A stretch of 64,000 bases of DNA, from assembly GCA_016871755.1 (NCBI GenBank), contig VHCJ01000007.1, positions 1 to 64,000 on the forward strand, given 5' to 3'. The notes beneath the pieces were generated by a model, which had not been told where the DNA came from, searched no databases, and saw only the letters and a list, made by a program, of their open reading frames with translations. Shown here in pieces: positions 46,286 through 55,324 of the stretch. Made by a program: the position numbers and the translations under genes. This DNA comes from Verrucomicrobiota bacterium (lineage in GTDB: Bacteria; Verrucomicrobiota; Verrucomicrobiia; Opitutales; Opitutaceae). Position 1 is the stretch's first letter. Every line of letters starts with the position of its first letter.

Positions 46286-48202
46286 TCAGCGCGCGCTTTG
46301 GACGCGGTCGGTGATGGTCACGGCCCGCGCGTCGAGCACGCGCTCCAGCGAGCCGTGGGTGATCACGAGCCGCTGGGAGTTGAGCTCGGCGTTGAGGTAG
46401 GGACCCTCGAAGAGCTTCCACGTCATGGGGTCAACGGGACGACCGTTGATCACCGGGGCCGCGCCGTAGGTCATGTAGATCGTGTTTCCCCGCAGCGTGC
46501 GGAGCGTGACGGTCGGGCGCGGCTCGAGGCTGAAACGCAGCGGAAGCGCGCGGATCGCGGCTTGGAAGGCGGCGAAGTCCGGGAACTCCGACGCGCTGGC
46601 TGCCTGCACGATCGTGCCGTTGCGCAGGTGCTCGCTCACCAGCAAGCGGCCCCCAAGGTCCTTCGGCACCTTGGCCCAGCCGGTGTTGTAGTGGCGAAAG
46701 GGAATCCACCGATACGGAGCGAGCGGGCGGTAGGCGAGGAAGGCATTGCCGCCGCGGGCGAAGATCCAGCCAGAGGCGTCCTCGGTGACGTCGCGCAGGT
46801 CCTTTGAGAAGAAACCGTTCACCTGCGGGTAGTCCTCCCCGGCGGGGATGTTGTACAGCGCCACCACGGTGTCGAGGTCCTGCACCACCTGCTCGTAAGG
46901 CGAGCAGCCCATCACCTTGTCGGCGGAATCGTAGGACGGCTTGCCCTCGAATTTCACGCCTCCGACCATCGGCTCGGGATAAGTGGCGAAGTAAGTCTGC
47001 ATGACCCGCGACGACGCGTGCGGGTGGAGGGAGAAGATCGTGTTGTGCTTTCCGCGCGGCTCGGTTTCGGCCCAGGTCACGTCCCAGACGTGCGACTGGA
47101 TGGGGTCGACGCGACCACCTTCGTAGGAGCCGACCGCGTAGTCGCGGCGCATGTAGCTCGTCTTGTAGGTGAGCCCCCACTCGCGGTCATCGAACCGAAG
47201 CCGGCGGGCGGTGCGCTTGTGGTCGCGCTGCACGAAGTCCGGTGACTGTTCGAGGGCGAGGCGGTAGATGATCTCCGGCACCTCGTAGTGCTCCGCGGCG
47301 AAGGCGAAGTAGACGCCCCAGATCGCGTAGGCGGCGGGCGGGGGAACGTTGCCGAAGAGCTGCCAGTTGAAGTGGGACGACATCGCGTTCCAGCGCTCGA
47401 TGACGGAGCCTTCGTCCGTGCGGGCGTGCGGGCCGCGCAGCGTGCCATGCAGCGAGGCCGTGGCGAGTTCGGCGAAGATCCAGTCGAGCATGATCTGCCC
47501 GCGCCGGCTCATCTCCGGGTCCTTGGCCCAAGCCTTGAGGAAGACGAGCGGGATCGCGTACTCGGCGATGTAGTGGGTCGCGTTGAACTCGCCCTGTCCG
47601 ATGGTCGTGGCGAGGTTCATCCAGTTGATTAGGAAGTCGCGCGCCTCGCGCCGGTTTTCGGCGGAGCTCAGGCCGTTGTACCACGACTCCGGAGGGTCGT
47701 CGGGATAGAGCTCGGTCATGAGGTACAGCGACGTGTAGTACATCACGAAGTGGTTCTCGGTGTTGCCCCGGATCTGCCGGGTGGTGCGCCACGCCTGCCG
47801 GATCGCGTCGCGCGCCTCGGGGCTGAGGCGATCCCTTCCGAGGAACGCGGCGCAGGTGCTGGGAAACATCCAGAAGGGCCCGTGGCCGGGCTCGCGCATC
47901 AGCTCGATGATGCGGCGGGAGCAGCCCTCGAGGTCCTGCTTGAGGAGCATCTTGGCAATGACCTCGGCGAGATCGAAGTTCGCCGGATCATCGGTGCGGT
48001 ACTTGGTGTCGCCAGCCACCCAGACGATCGCCTCGTGGGCGCGGGCCAGGTAAGCCGCGCGGCGCGCAGCGGGGTCGCTCACCGGAGCCGTCGAGGGCAT
48101 GGGTCCGGAGAAGGACGGCTGGGCGAACAGCGGCGAGGTGGAGCTGACCGCGAGCAGCAAGGCGGCGGTGCGGAGCAAGGGACGAAAGAGCGGGCGCGTC
48201 AT
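46286..48202 (-). CDS. exported (alpha/alpha)-toroid protein, polysaccharide-lyase-like, unknown substrate
   Basis: A 638-residue protein. A signal peptide (LRTAALLLAVSSTSPLFAQ) is present. The N-terminal 330 residues are helical with motifs such as IRGNTENHFVMYYTSLYLM and GEFNATHYIAEYAIPLV, resembling the toroid fold of heparinase-type and related lyases. A beta-rich C-terminal region follows (WAETEPRGKHNTIFSLHPHASS, then RGNTIYMTYGAAPVINGRPV). Conserved-looking His and Tyr lie in these segments, but no family could be named with certainty. It is the last gene of a minus-strand set with BNR and PVC dehydrogenase genes, 29 bp behind the BNR gene. Confidence 0.6.
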   Translation of the reverse strand: MTRPLFRPLLRTAALLLAVSSTSPLFAQPSFSGPMPSTAPVSDPAARRAAYLARAHEAIVWVAGDTKYRTDDPANFDLAEVIAKMLLKQDLEGCSRRIIELMREPGHGPFWMFPSTCAAFLGRDRLSPEARDAIRQAWRTTRQIRGNTENHFVMYYTSLYLMTELYPDDPPESWYNGLSSAENRREARDFLINWMNLATTIGQGEFNATHYIAEYAIPLVFLKAWAKDPEMSRRGQIMLDWIFAELATASLHGTLRGPHARTDEGSVIERWNAMSSHFNWQLFGNVPPPAAYAIWGVYFAFAAEHYEVPEIIYRLALEQSPDFVQRDHKRTARRLRFDDREWGLTYKTSYMRRDYAVGSYEGGRVDPIQSHVWDVTWAETEPRGKHNTIFSLHPHASSRVMQTYFATYPEPMVGGVKFEGKPSYDSADKVMGCSPYEQVVQDLDTVVALYNIPAGEDYPQVNGFFSKDLRDVTEDASGWIFARGGNAFLAYRPLAPYRWIPFRHYNTGWAKVPKDLGGRLLVSEHLRNGTIVQAASASEFPDFAAFQAAIRALPLRFSLEPRPTVTLRTLRGNTIYMTYGAAPVINGRPVDPMTWKLFEGPYLNAELNSQRLVITHGSLERVLDARAVTITDRVQSAR

Positions 48203-48231
48203 GGCGGGGGAGACAGCGGATGCGAAGAGGC

Positions 48232-49284
48232 TCAGCGGGCGGCTGGAGCGGAGCGGGGCAGGGTGATGAAGGCGTTGACCCGGGCGCCCTCCAGACGGTC
48301 GGCGCTCCACGTGCGGCCGAAGTCATCGGAGCGGTAGAGTGTCTTGCCGGATACGCTGGCGTACAGACGGCCGGTCCGGGGATGCACCCCGACGCGCCAC
48401 ACCAGGGCGGGCTGCGGGAGTCCGGCATTGCGGGCGGTCCAACTGGCACCGCCGTCCTCGGAGACCAGCGCTCCGTGGGCCCAGCCCCCGATGACGCGGC
48501 GCTGCGGGTTCGTGGGGTCGAAGGAGAGATTGTACAGGGGGCCGGGGTGCGGCACGCCCGTGAGGCGGACCCACGTCCGGCCGCCGTCACGGGAGGACCA
48601 CGCGCCGTCGGCGTCGGTGACCGCGAGCCACTCCTGCGGGTCGTGCGGGGACTGCTGGAGATCGTTGACCGTTGCCGAGGTGGCGAGGACTGGCTCCCAG
48701 AGTCGGCCGGCGTTCGTGGTCAGGTAGATTCCCCGCTCGCCTCCGATCAGCACGCGGCTGGCGGTGGTGCGGTCGACTTCGACGGTGGCGATGTAATTGG
48801 CTTGGGAGGGAATTCCGGTTTCGCGCTTGGCCCAGGTGCGGCCGTGATCGGAGGAGAACGCCAGACCGTCGACGTACGCGAAGTAGACGTGGCCTGGGGC
48901 GTGCGGATCGGCGGCGACGTCGCGGCCGTCGGTGATCGCCCAGCCGGTGTTGATCTGCCACGACTTGCCGCCGTCGAGCGAGCGCCAGCAGCCGTTCAGG
49001 CCGGCGGCGTAGAGGATGTTCGGGTCCCCGGCGGCGATGGCGAAGCCTGTGAGCGTGGTGTCGGCCTGACCAAAGTGCTGCCAGCTGCCATCCGGCTGTT
49101 CGCGGAAGAGCCCGTTGGCGCTCACGACCTTTGAACCGATGATGTAGTGACGCGCGACGGTGGAGCAGAGGTAGAAGTCATACGCCGGAGCGGTGGCGGC
49201 GGGGGCGGCCAAGACCGTCCGACCGAGGCTGAGTACGCTGATCGTGGCGAGCGCGAGGACGCGGGGAAGGGAGCGGAGCAGCAT
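48232..49284 (-). CDS. exported BNR-repeat (sortilin/Ycf48-like) beta-propeller
   Basis: A 350-residue protein with a signal peptide (RVLALATISVLSLGRTVLA). Asp-box repeats appear several times: SLDGGKSWQINTG, SSDHGRTWAKRET, SRDGGRTWVRL, SEDGGASWTARN and SDDFGRTWSADR, each S-x-D-x-G-x-T/S-W. These mark a six- or seven-bladed propeller seen in sialidases, Ycf48 and secreted glycan-binding proteins. Catalytic sialidase residues (RIP motif, Tyr/Glu pair) are not visible, so a binding or structural role is more likely than hydrolysis. It lies 21 bp behind the PVC dehydrogenase gene. Confidence 0.83.
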   Translation of the reverse strand: MLLRSLPRVLALATISVLSLGRTVLAAPAATAPAYDFYLCSTVARHYIIGSKVVSANGLFREQPDGSWQHFGQADTTLTGFAIAAGDPNILYAAGLNGCWRSLDGGKSWQINTGWAITDGRDVAADPHAPGHVYFAYVDGLAFSSDHGRTWAKRETGIPSQANYIATVEVDRTTASRVLIGGERGIYLTTNAGRLWEPVLATSATVNDLQQSPHDPQEWLAVTDADGAWSSRDGGRTWVRLTGVPHPGPLYNLSFDPTNPQRRVIGGWAHGALVSEDGGASWTARNAGLPQPALVWRVGVHPRTGRLYASVSGKTLYRSDDFGRTWSADRLEGARVNAFITLPRSAPAAR

Positions 49285-49305
49285 GCGGAGCAGGGGGAAG
49301 ACGGT

Positions 49306-51951
49306 TCAGCGCCGGGCGACGGGGGCGGGCTTGATGAGGTTCAGCTCATCCTGGGTCCACGCATCATTGCGACCCGCGGTCGCGGCGCGCACCGCGGCCA
49401 CGTCCTCGGGATCGACGGCGCTGGCGGTGTGCCCCCACTCGCGGCGCAGGTAAGTGAGGACGGCGGAAACCTGATGATCATCGAGCCCGCCGAGTCCGGG
49501 CATGTCGCCGGTGTACCACTGGTTGAGCACCACGATCGGCCCACGGACGCCGTGGAGCACGATGCGGATGGTGCGCTCGGGTGGGCCGAGGACCCATTGG
49601 GAATCCAGCAGCGGCGGGGCGACGCCATCCAGCCCGCGGCCGTCCGCCTGGTGGCACGCGGCGCAGATGCCGGCGAACAGGGCGCGACCGTTGGCGAAGC
49701 GCACTTCCTGGGCGGGAGTGAGGGGGGCGACCGAGGCAGCGGCCTCAAGGCCGGGCTTGTTGGGCCAGCGCAGGAGCGTGGTGAGATCGGAGACCGGCTT
49801 GGTTGCGGCGGGAAGCACGGCAAGCTGGGTCCAGCCTTGCGGCTCCTCCGGAAGCGTGACGGCTCGCGGAGAGGCGTTGGCCACGGTGGCGAAGCCCGCG
49901 AGCACGCTGGCCCCGAGCTCCGGGGCGGCCCGGGCCGCGGCGCCCACGGCCTGGGCGATCGCGGCCGGTTCGCGCGCGACGAAGACGCCCCCGGCGAGAT
50001 CGCTCGCGAGCGCCAGGGCGACCGCCTCGGTGTTGCCGCTTTCGAGGAGGCGCGTGAGCAGCGGGAGCTCGCGGTCGCGGATGCCGCTGAGAAACGCGCT
50101 GCGCAGGTGCACGTGCGTCGGGTCGGCGAGCACGGCGGCGAGACGGGCGGCATCGACCGCTGGATCGGCGATGCCCCCGGTGCTGAGCGCGGCTTGCAGC
50201 CGGACGAACGAGTCCGGGTCCTGCAGCTGCGCCAGCACCGCATCGAGATCGGCGCGGGCGGCGGGCTGGCTCAGGGAGGGCTCCAGGAGGCGGATGCCGG
50301 CCGACCGCACCCGTGGCGAAGGATCGCGCAGCGCCCGACGCGCCAACGCGGGATCCAGCGCGTTCAGTCCGGAAAGCGTCCAGAGCGCGTGCACCTTGCC
50401 CACGGCCGGACCGTCGCCGATGGCGACGGCCGTGATCGCGGGCACAAGGCGGCGGTCACCCGACTCGACGAGCAGGCGCTGCGCGGTTTCCCGCCACCAC
50501 GCGTTCGGGTGGGACAGCGCATCGACCCACGCCGCCAGCGGTCGCGCCGGAATGTCTCCCACGCGCGGACTCGGACGACCGTCGGGCACCAGACGGTAGA
50601 TGCGGCCCCGGTGGAGCGGCGTGGCCAGCCCGCGTTCCTCGCTCTGGCGCCGGAGGTACGACGTCAGGGAGATGCGGTGCTGCAGCACGCCGCGGTAGAG
50701 ATCGACGATGTAGAGGGCACCGTCGGGACCGGTGGTGAAGTTGACCGGACGGAAACGCTCGTCGGTCGACGTGATGAACTCCCCGCGGTCGTGCGCGTTC
50801 TGGGCGCGGACCGTGCCCTCGGTGGCGGTCAGGACGGAGCGGCGGATGAGGTTGCCGGCGGGCTCGGCGACGAAGGCGTTGCCGGAGAATTCCGGCAGCA
50901 GGTCGCCGCGGTAGATCCACGGAGCGCAGGCGGCGGTGAACTCCTTCAGCCGCCCGTTCTCGCGGAGGAAATCCTGCTTGTAGCCGCGGTTGATGCCGGG
51001 GTTGACGCGGCCCGGCCAGACGAACTGGTCGGCGGCGGCGTTGACGTTGGCGCCTGGCAGGCGGGGGAAGTGCGGGTTGCGCTTCAGGTAGTTGGACGGG
51101 ATCACGTCCACGCGCAGGTGATCGCTGTTGGAGTTGTGGTAGAGCCGCCCGGCGTCGTCCTGCGACAGCCCCCATTGTCCGCGGAACAGCGTGGGGGCGG
51201 TTTCCCAGACGCCGCCGACGCGCCGGAACTTGCGCGTGTACGCGCCGGTGTAGATCCAGTTGTCGGTGTGCCGCAGCAGGCTGTTGGGAGCGCGTTCGGG
51301 ATTGGCGAGGAACGGGCGCTTGGGGTCGGTCATGACGCCGAAGTCGGTCGCCACGACCTCCTTCGTGTCGCCCCGTCCATCGCCATCGGTGTCGCGCCAG
51401 AACGCCAGCTCGGGCGGCGTGCCGACCAGCACGCCGTCGTCGACGAGGGCGAGGGCGCGGGGGAGAACCAGTTCATCGAGGAAGACCTGCGACTCATCGT
51501 AGCGCCCGTCGCGATCGCGATCGCGGAGCACGACGATCCGGCCGGTGGGAAGGTCCTCGCCCTGACCGTCGAGGTCCGGCATGTAGCCGCGCATCTCCAC
51601 GACCCAGAGACGGCCGTCGGGGCCGAAGTGGGCGAAGACGGGCTCCTGCACCAGGGGCTCGGCGGCGGCGATTTCGAGACGGTACCCGGGGGCGACCCGG
51701 AAGCTGGTCAGGGCTTCCTCCGGGCTGAGCGCGGGAGAGGGTGGGATCAGGTGTGCGGGCACCAGCGGTGTCTGCACCACGCCGGGACGGTCTGCGTTGT
51801 CGCCGATCTGCGCGTGGGCCGGGATCGATCCAGCAAGGGCGACAAGCGCCGCGGAGGTCGCGAGACGGAGCGTGAGGAAGGGCAGCGGGGCGAACGACGG
51901 CACGGGTTCAAAGAAACGAGCAGAGGGAGCTGACGGAAGCCTAGCTTTCAT
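49306..51951 (-). CDS. PVC-type haem-binding membrane dehydrogenase with HEAT repeats and C-terminal cytochrome c
   Basis: An 881-residue exported protein. An N-terminal hydrophobic segment (LRLATSAALVALAGSIPAHA) serves as signal. The beta-propeller dehydrogenase part (EIAAAEPLVQEPVFAHFGPDGRLWVVEMRGY and GPDGALYIVDLYRGVLQHR) is followed by a HEAT-like helical region and a cytochrome c domain with CAACHQADGRGLDGVAPPL near residue 762 and a WYTGDMPGLGGL axial Met candidate. ATG 51951 directly abuts the T run of the upstream terminator; GTG 51903 is an equally good start and would give a more compact signal peptide. It leads an operon with the BNR and toroid genes. Confidence 0.85.
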   Translation of the reverse strand: MKARLPSAPSARFFEPVPSFAPLPFLTLRLATSAALVALAGSIPAHAQIGDNADRPGVVQTPLVPAHLIPPSPALSPEEALTSFRVAPGYRLEIAAAEPLVQEPVFAHFGPDGRLWVVEMRGYMPDLDGQGEDLPTGRIVVLRDRDRDGRYDESQVFLDELVLPRALALVDDGVLVGTPPELAFWRDTDGDGRGDTKEVVATDFGVMTDPKRPFLANPERAPNSLLRHTDNWIYTGAYTRKFRRVGGVWETAPTLFRGQWGLSQDDAGRLYHNSNSDHLRVDVIPSNYLKRNPHFPRLPGANVNAAADQFVWPGRVNPGINRGYKQDFLRENGRLKEFTAACAPWIYRGDLLPEFSGNAFVAEPAGNLIRRSVLTATEGTVRAQNAHDRGEFITSTDERFRPVNFTTGPDGALYIVDLYRGVLQHRISLTSYLRRQSEERGLATPLHRGRIYRLVPDGRPSPRVGDIPARPLAAWVDALSHPNAWWRETAQRLLVESGDRRLVPAITAVAIGDGPAVGKVHALWTLSGLNALDPALARRALRDPSPRVRSAGIRLLEPSLSQPAARADLDAVLAQLQDPDSFVRLQAALSTGGIADPAVDAARLAAVLADPTHVHLRSAFLSGIRDRELPLLTRLLESGNTEAVALALASDLAGGVFVAREPAAIAQAVGAAARAAPELGASVLAGFATVANASPRAVTLPEEPQGWTQLAVLPAATKPVSDLTTLLRWPNKPGLEAAASVAPLTPAQEVRFANGRALFAGICAACHQADGRGLDGVAPPLLDSQWVLGPPERTIRIVLHGVRGPIVVLNQWYTGDMPGLGGLDDHQVSAVLTYLRREWGHTASAVDPEDVAAVRAATAGRNDAWTQDELNLIKPAPVARR

Positions 51952-51985
51952 AAAAAACCGGACGGGCCGACGGCCGCGTCCGGTT
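51952..51985 (-). terminator. intrinsic terminator of the DUF5069 gene (minus strand)
   Basis: On the minus strand AACCGGACG pairs with CGTCCGGTT around an inner GGCC/GGCC stem, followed by six T residues. It ends the minus-strand cluster that starts near 61953 and sits directly before the next minus-strand start codon. Confidence 0.92.
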
Positions 51986-52015
51986 CGAAAACCTAGCGGG
52001 TGACTGAGGAACGAC

Positions 52016-52462
52016 TCAGGCCTTGCCGCCGTAGCTCAGGTAGTCGTCGTGATCGAGCAGGTCGGCGAAGGAGCGGATGTCGTCGCGGTCGGAGTTGCGC
52101 TCGCCGAGGACGCTGGCGATCCATTCGTGGCCGTCCTTGCCGCCGGGGCCGACCTGTTCAACCCAGGCGGACCATGCGATGACCTCGTGCGGGAGCCGCT
52201 TGGCGCGTTCGCCGACCCAGGCGAGCATTTCAAGGTCAGTCTTGCCGGTCTTGATCTCGGCGAGCATCGCCTCGGAATCGATGCCGGTGAAGGCGAAGAA
52301 GAGCTTATCGAGCGGGCAGTTATAGTGGTAATCGGAGCCCTTGCCGGCGAGGACGGCGCGGGCCTTGTCGAGCAGGCGGGGCAGGTGGGCGTAGCCGCCG
52401 AGGCGGACCCGCAGGCTGCGCGGAGGATGTTGGGTCAGATCGGGAGCCGAGAAGTTGATCAT
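52016..52462 (-). CDS. DUF5069 family protein
   Basis: A 148-residue protein beginning MINFSAPDLTQHPPRSLRVR. DUF5069 hallmarks are LGGYAHLPRLLDKARAVL, YNCPLDKLFFAFTGID and VIAWSAWVEQVGPGG. The family has an all-helical fold and no known reaction; it occurs mostly in Verrucomicrobiota and Planctomycetota. It is the last gene of the minus-strand cluster and is followed 30 bp later by an intrinsic terminator. Confidence 0.85.
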   Translation of the reverse strand: MINFSAPDLTQHPPRSLRVRLGGYAHLPRLLDKARAVLAGKGSDYHYNCPLDKLFFAFTGIDSEAMLAEIKTGKTDLEMLAWVGERAKRLPHEVIAWSAWVEQVGPGGKDGHEWIASVLGERNSDRDDIRSFADLLDHDDYLSYGGKA

Positions 52463-52528
52463 GGCATCAGGGAGGGAATGCCGAAACCCTCACATCGCCA
52501 GCGGAATCGTTTCCCGCCAAACGCAGCC

Positions 52529-53713
52529 TCAGGGCGTTCCGGACCCGGCTTGGGAAGCGGGCGTGAAGATGCGGGACACGGAGGCCGACAGATTTTGGGG
52601 CGCCTGACGGAGAGCCTCGGCGAGCGGCGTGCCCGGCGGCGTGATCGCGTGCAGATGCAGGCCCGGGCGCTCGACGCTGGCGATCTGCCCGGCGAAGAGG
52701 TGGACGGGGCGACCGAGTTCGAGCGCGCGGCGGGCCACGGCGCCCGGACCCTTGCCCTCGAGCGAACTGGCGTCGAACCGGCCCTCGCCCGTGATCACGA
52801 GGTCGGCCGCATGCAGGCGGCGCTCGAGGTCGAGCCAATCCGCGACCAAGTCGAAGCCCGGGACAATCCGCGCCCCGAGGCCGGCGAGCAGACCGAACGC
52901 CATCGCACCCGCCGCGCCGCCGCCCGGAGTGGCGAGCGTGTCGGGCGAGCACCCGCACGCGGCGGCGAGGGCGTGGGCGAGCCGGGAAGTCTCGGACTCC
53001 AGCCGCCCATGGTCCTCCGCGCGGAGACCCTTCTGCGGACCGTACACGGCGGCCGCGCCGCGGGGTCCCAGAACCGGGTTGGTGACGTCGCCCGCGATTG
53101 CGACCGGCGGGAGCGGGTTCCCGGCCGGTGGAACGACGCGGGCGATCCGCGGCCACGCCGCCGGAACCGGCGGATCCACCGGTCTGCCGTCTGTGTCCAA
53201 AAAACGGAAACCGAGCCGGGCGAGCGCGCCCAGGCCCAGATCGTGCGTCGCGCTGCCGCCGACGCCGAGGAGGACGCCGACGGTGCCGGCGGCGGCGGCG
53301 CGGAGCAGTTCGCCGGTGCCGACCGAGGTTGCCTGCCACGGATCGCGCGCCTCCGGGCGGAGCAAGGCGAGCCCGCTGGCGACGGCCATTTCCACGACGG
53401 CGATTTCGTCGCCCTCGCGGGCGTTTGCCGTCGGCAGACGCTGGCGGGCGGCGGGCGGGATGTTGCCGTAGCGGACGCGGCCGAAGAGGGCGGACACCGG
53501 AGTGCCGCGGGGGCCGGTGACGGTGATGCGGTGGTGCGATCCCCCGGCGGCGTCGGTCAGGATCGTGGCGAAACCCTCGCCGCCGTCCGCCAGCGGGCAG
53601 GCATCGACGGTCCAGTCGGGCCGCACCTCGCGCAGCGCCGCGGCTGCAGCGCTGCAGGCGGCGGGTGCGGTGAGGGAGTCCTTGAACTTGTCGAAGGCGA
53701 GCAGGACGCGCAT
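52529..53713 (-). CDS. glycerate 2-kinase (GarK/GlxK type)
   Basis: A 394-residue kinase starting MRVLLAFDKFKDSLTAPAA. The DKFKgS motif, CPLADGGEGF, GVGGSATHDLGLGALARLGF, then GGAAGAMAFGLLAGLGARIVPG and DLVITGEGRFDASSLEGKG are diagnostic for type I glycerate kinase, which phosphorylates D-glycerate at C2 or C3. It feeds glycolysis with glycerate from sugar-acid catabolism. The gene lies in the same strand cluster as the Tm-1-like gene (179 bp upstream gap), which fits a shared acidic-sugar pathway. ATG 53713 is used; the open frame beyond it has no family resemblance. Confidence 0.92.
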   Translation of the reverse strand: MRVLLAFDKFKDSLTAPAACSAAAAALREVRPDWTVDACPLADGGEGFATILTDAAGGSHHRITVTGPRGTPVSALFGRVRYGNIPPAARQRLPTANAREGDEIAVVEMAVASGLALLRPEARDPWQATSVGTGELLRAAAAGTVGVLLGVGGSATHDLGLGALARLGFRFLDTDGRPVDPPVPAAWPRIARVVPPAGNPLPPVAIAGDVTNPVLGPRGAAAVYGPQKGLRAEDHGRLESETSRLAHALAAACGCSPDTLATPGGGAAGAMAFGLLAGLGARIVPGFDLVADWLDLERRLHAADLVITGEGRFDASSLEGKGPGAVARRALELGRPVHLFAGQIASVERPGLHLHAITPPGTPLAEALRQAPQNLSASVSRIFTPASQAGSGTP

Positions 53714-53891
53714 GGCGGGAAGGATCGCGTGAGCTTCGCGGCTTTGCGTCGCGCCGTCGAGCGTGCAGGCCGCCCAAAGCCGGTGTGGCCACGGCGGACC
53801 GGCGACGCGGCGCTGCGTCCCGGCTGGCGGGGCTTCGACGACCCATCTTCGCAAGCCCCGGCCTCGATCGGCGGGCCGGGGGTCCGCCGAC

Positions 53892-55133
53892 TCATCCCAC
53901 GCGGCGCGGTCCGGGAGCGGTCCGAAGCGAAACCAGCAGCGCCTCCGCGCAGGCGCGGGCGAACGCCGGATCGTTGATCGCGGCGGGGGATTCGATCACC
54001 GGGATGTCCGGACGCAGGAGGCGGCGCAGCGCGGCGAAGAGCGCGTCATCCGCAGCCGGGGCGTGGAACGGCTGGCCCGGGGCGCTGATGATGCTGATGC
54101 CCCCGCGGGGAAGGAGCAGCGTCACCGGACCCGTGTAGGCGTTGAGCTTCCCGGCGATGATCTCGCCGAGCCGCGCCGCCTCCTCGGGACTGGTCCGCAT
54201 CAGCGTGACCTGCGGATTGTGCTGGTAGAACGTGCGCCCGGCGAAGCGGGCCGGCACGGTGGCCGGCTCGCCGAAGTTCACCATGTCGAGGCAACCCGGC
54301 GTCACGATCGCGGGAACGCCCCGGCGTCCGGCGGCCTCGAGCCGGGTCGGACCGGCCCCGAGGATGCCGCCGACGAGTTCGTCGGCCCATTCCGTGGTGG
54401 TGATGTCGAGGACCCCGGCGACGAGCCCGCTGTCGATCAGCGCCTCCATCGCGCGCCCTCCGGTGCCGGTGGCGTGGAAGACGAGCACCTCGTAGCCGGC
54501 GGCCTCGACGATCCGGCGGGCCTCGGTGACGCAGGCGGTGGTGTTGCCGAACATGCTGGCGACGACGATCGGCCGGTCGACGGCGGGCCGTCCGCGGCGC
54601 GCCTCGGCGGCGGCGACCATGCCCTGCAGGGCGCCGGCGGCATTCTCGAAGATGGTCCGGGAGATCCGGTTCAGGCCCGCGACGTCGACGATCGCGGGAA
54701 TCATCACGAGGTCGGATGTCCCGACGTACGGAGCGGTCTGGCCGCTCGCTAGCGTCGACACCATCACCTTGGGCAGACCGATGGGCAGGGCGCGCATCGC
54801 CGCGGTGCCGATGGCGGTGCCCCCGCCGCCGCCGACCGAGATGATGCCCTGCAGGCGGCCCTCGGAAGCCAGACGGCCGACGTACGCGGCGGCGGCGCGC
54901 GCCATCAGGGCGACGCATTCCCCGCGGTCGCGCCGCGCCAGCGTCGCCCGCGCGTCTTCGGGCAGAGCGGCGAGCACCGTCTCCCGCGGGACATCGACCG
55001 GAACCGTCGGGGCCTCCAGCGAACCCACGTCGATCCGCAGCGTATCCAAGTCCAGACTACGCAGGCGGTCCGCGACGAAGGCGAGTTCGGGGCCCTTGGA
55101 GTCGTAGGTGCCCAGGATGGCGACGGTCGGCAT
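53892..55133 (-). CDS. Tm-1-like ATP-binding protein (UPF0261)
   Basis: A 413-residue protein starting MPTVAILGTYDSKGPELAFVA. The UPF0261 signature is visible: GIISVGGGGGTAIGTAAMRALPIGLPKVMVSTLASG, VASMFGNTTACVTEARRI, EVLVFHATGTGGRAMEAL and VTPGCLDMVNFGEP. This is the N-terminal half of the plant Tm-1 protein and of fungal fusions; the other half is the PEP-hydrolase-like TIM barrel, which is encoded at 61075-61953 on the same strand. Bacterial members usually sit next to that partner. Here a 5-kb ThuA gene and a cupin gene separate them. The reaction is unknown. Confidence 0.9.
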   Translation of the reverse strand: MPTVAILGTYDSKGPELAFVADRLRSLDLDTLRIDVGSLEAPTVPVDVPRETVLAALPEDARATLARRDRGECVALMARAAAAYVGRLASEGRLQGIISVGGGGGTAIGTAAMRALPIGLPKVMVSTLASGQTAPYVGTSDLVMIPAIVDVAGLNRISRTIFENAAGALQGMVAAAEARRGRPAVDRPIVVASMFGNTTACVTEARRIVEAAGYEVLVFHATGTGGRAMEALIDSGLVAGVLDITTTEWADELVGGILGAGPTRLEAAGRRGVPAIVTPGCLDMVNFGEPATVPARFAGRTFYQHNPQVTLMRTSPEEAARLGEIIAGKLNAYTGPVTLLLPRGGISIISAPGQPFHAPAADDALFAALRRLLRPDIPVIESPAAINDPAFARACAEALLVSLRTAPGPRRVG

Positions 55134-55190
55134 GGCGGGTCGGGGTGCGGTTGACGTGCGGAGCGGAGGCAGTGCGGCGGTCCCGGGTGG

Positions 55191-55230
55191 GTGGCGGTGG
55201 GACCGGGCGGTTGGCGGTGGAATCGGGCGG
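55191..55230. repeat. 20-bp imperfect direct repeat, two units
   Basis: GTGGCGGTGGGACCGGGCGG is followed immediately by TTGGCGGTGGAATCGGGCGG (16 of 20 matches) in the 191-bp space between the Tm-1-like gene start and the ThuA gene stop. Confidence 0.45.
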
Positions 55231-55324
55231 GATCGTGCGGCCGGCGCGTGCCGCGGCGGGTCGCGCCGGCGGCGGGGGAGAGGGCGAATGAGCTCGGGAC
55301 GGCGTGGCGCGGAGGGGAGCCGGG

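Noticed and set aside
49147-51933. 928-codon plus-strand frame
   Set aside because: Shadow of the PVC dehydrogenase gene; repetitive and motif-free.
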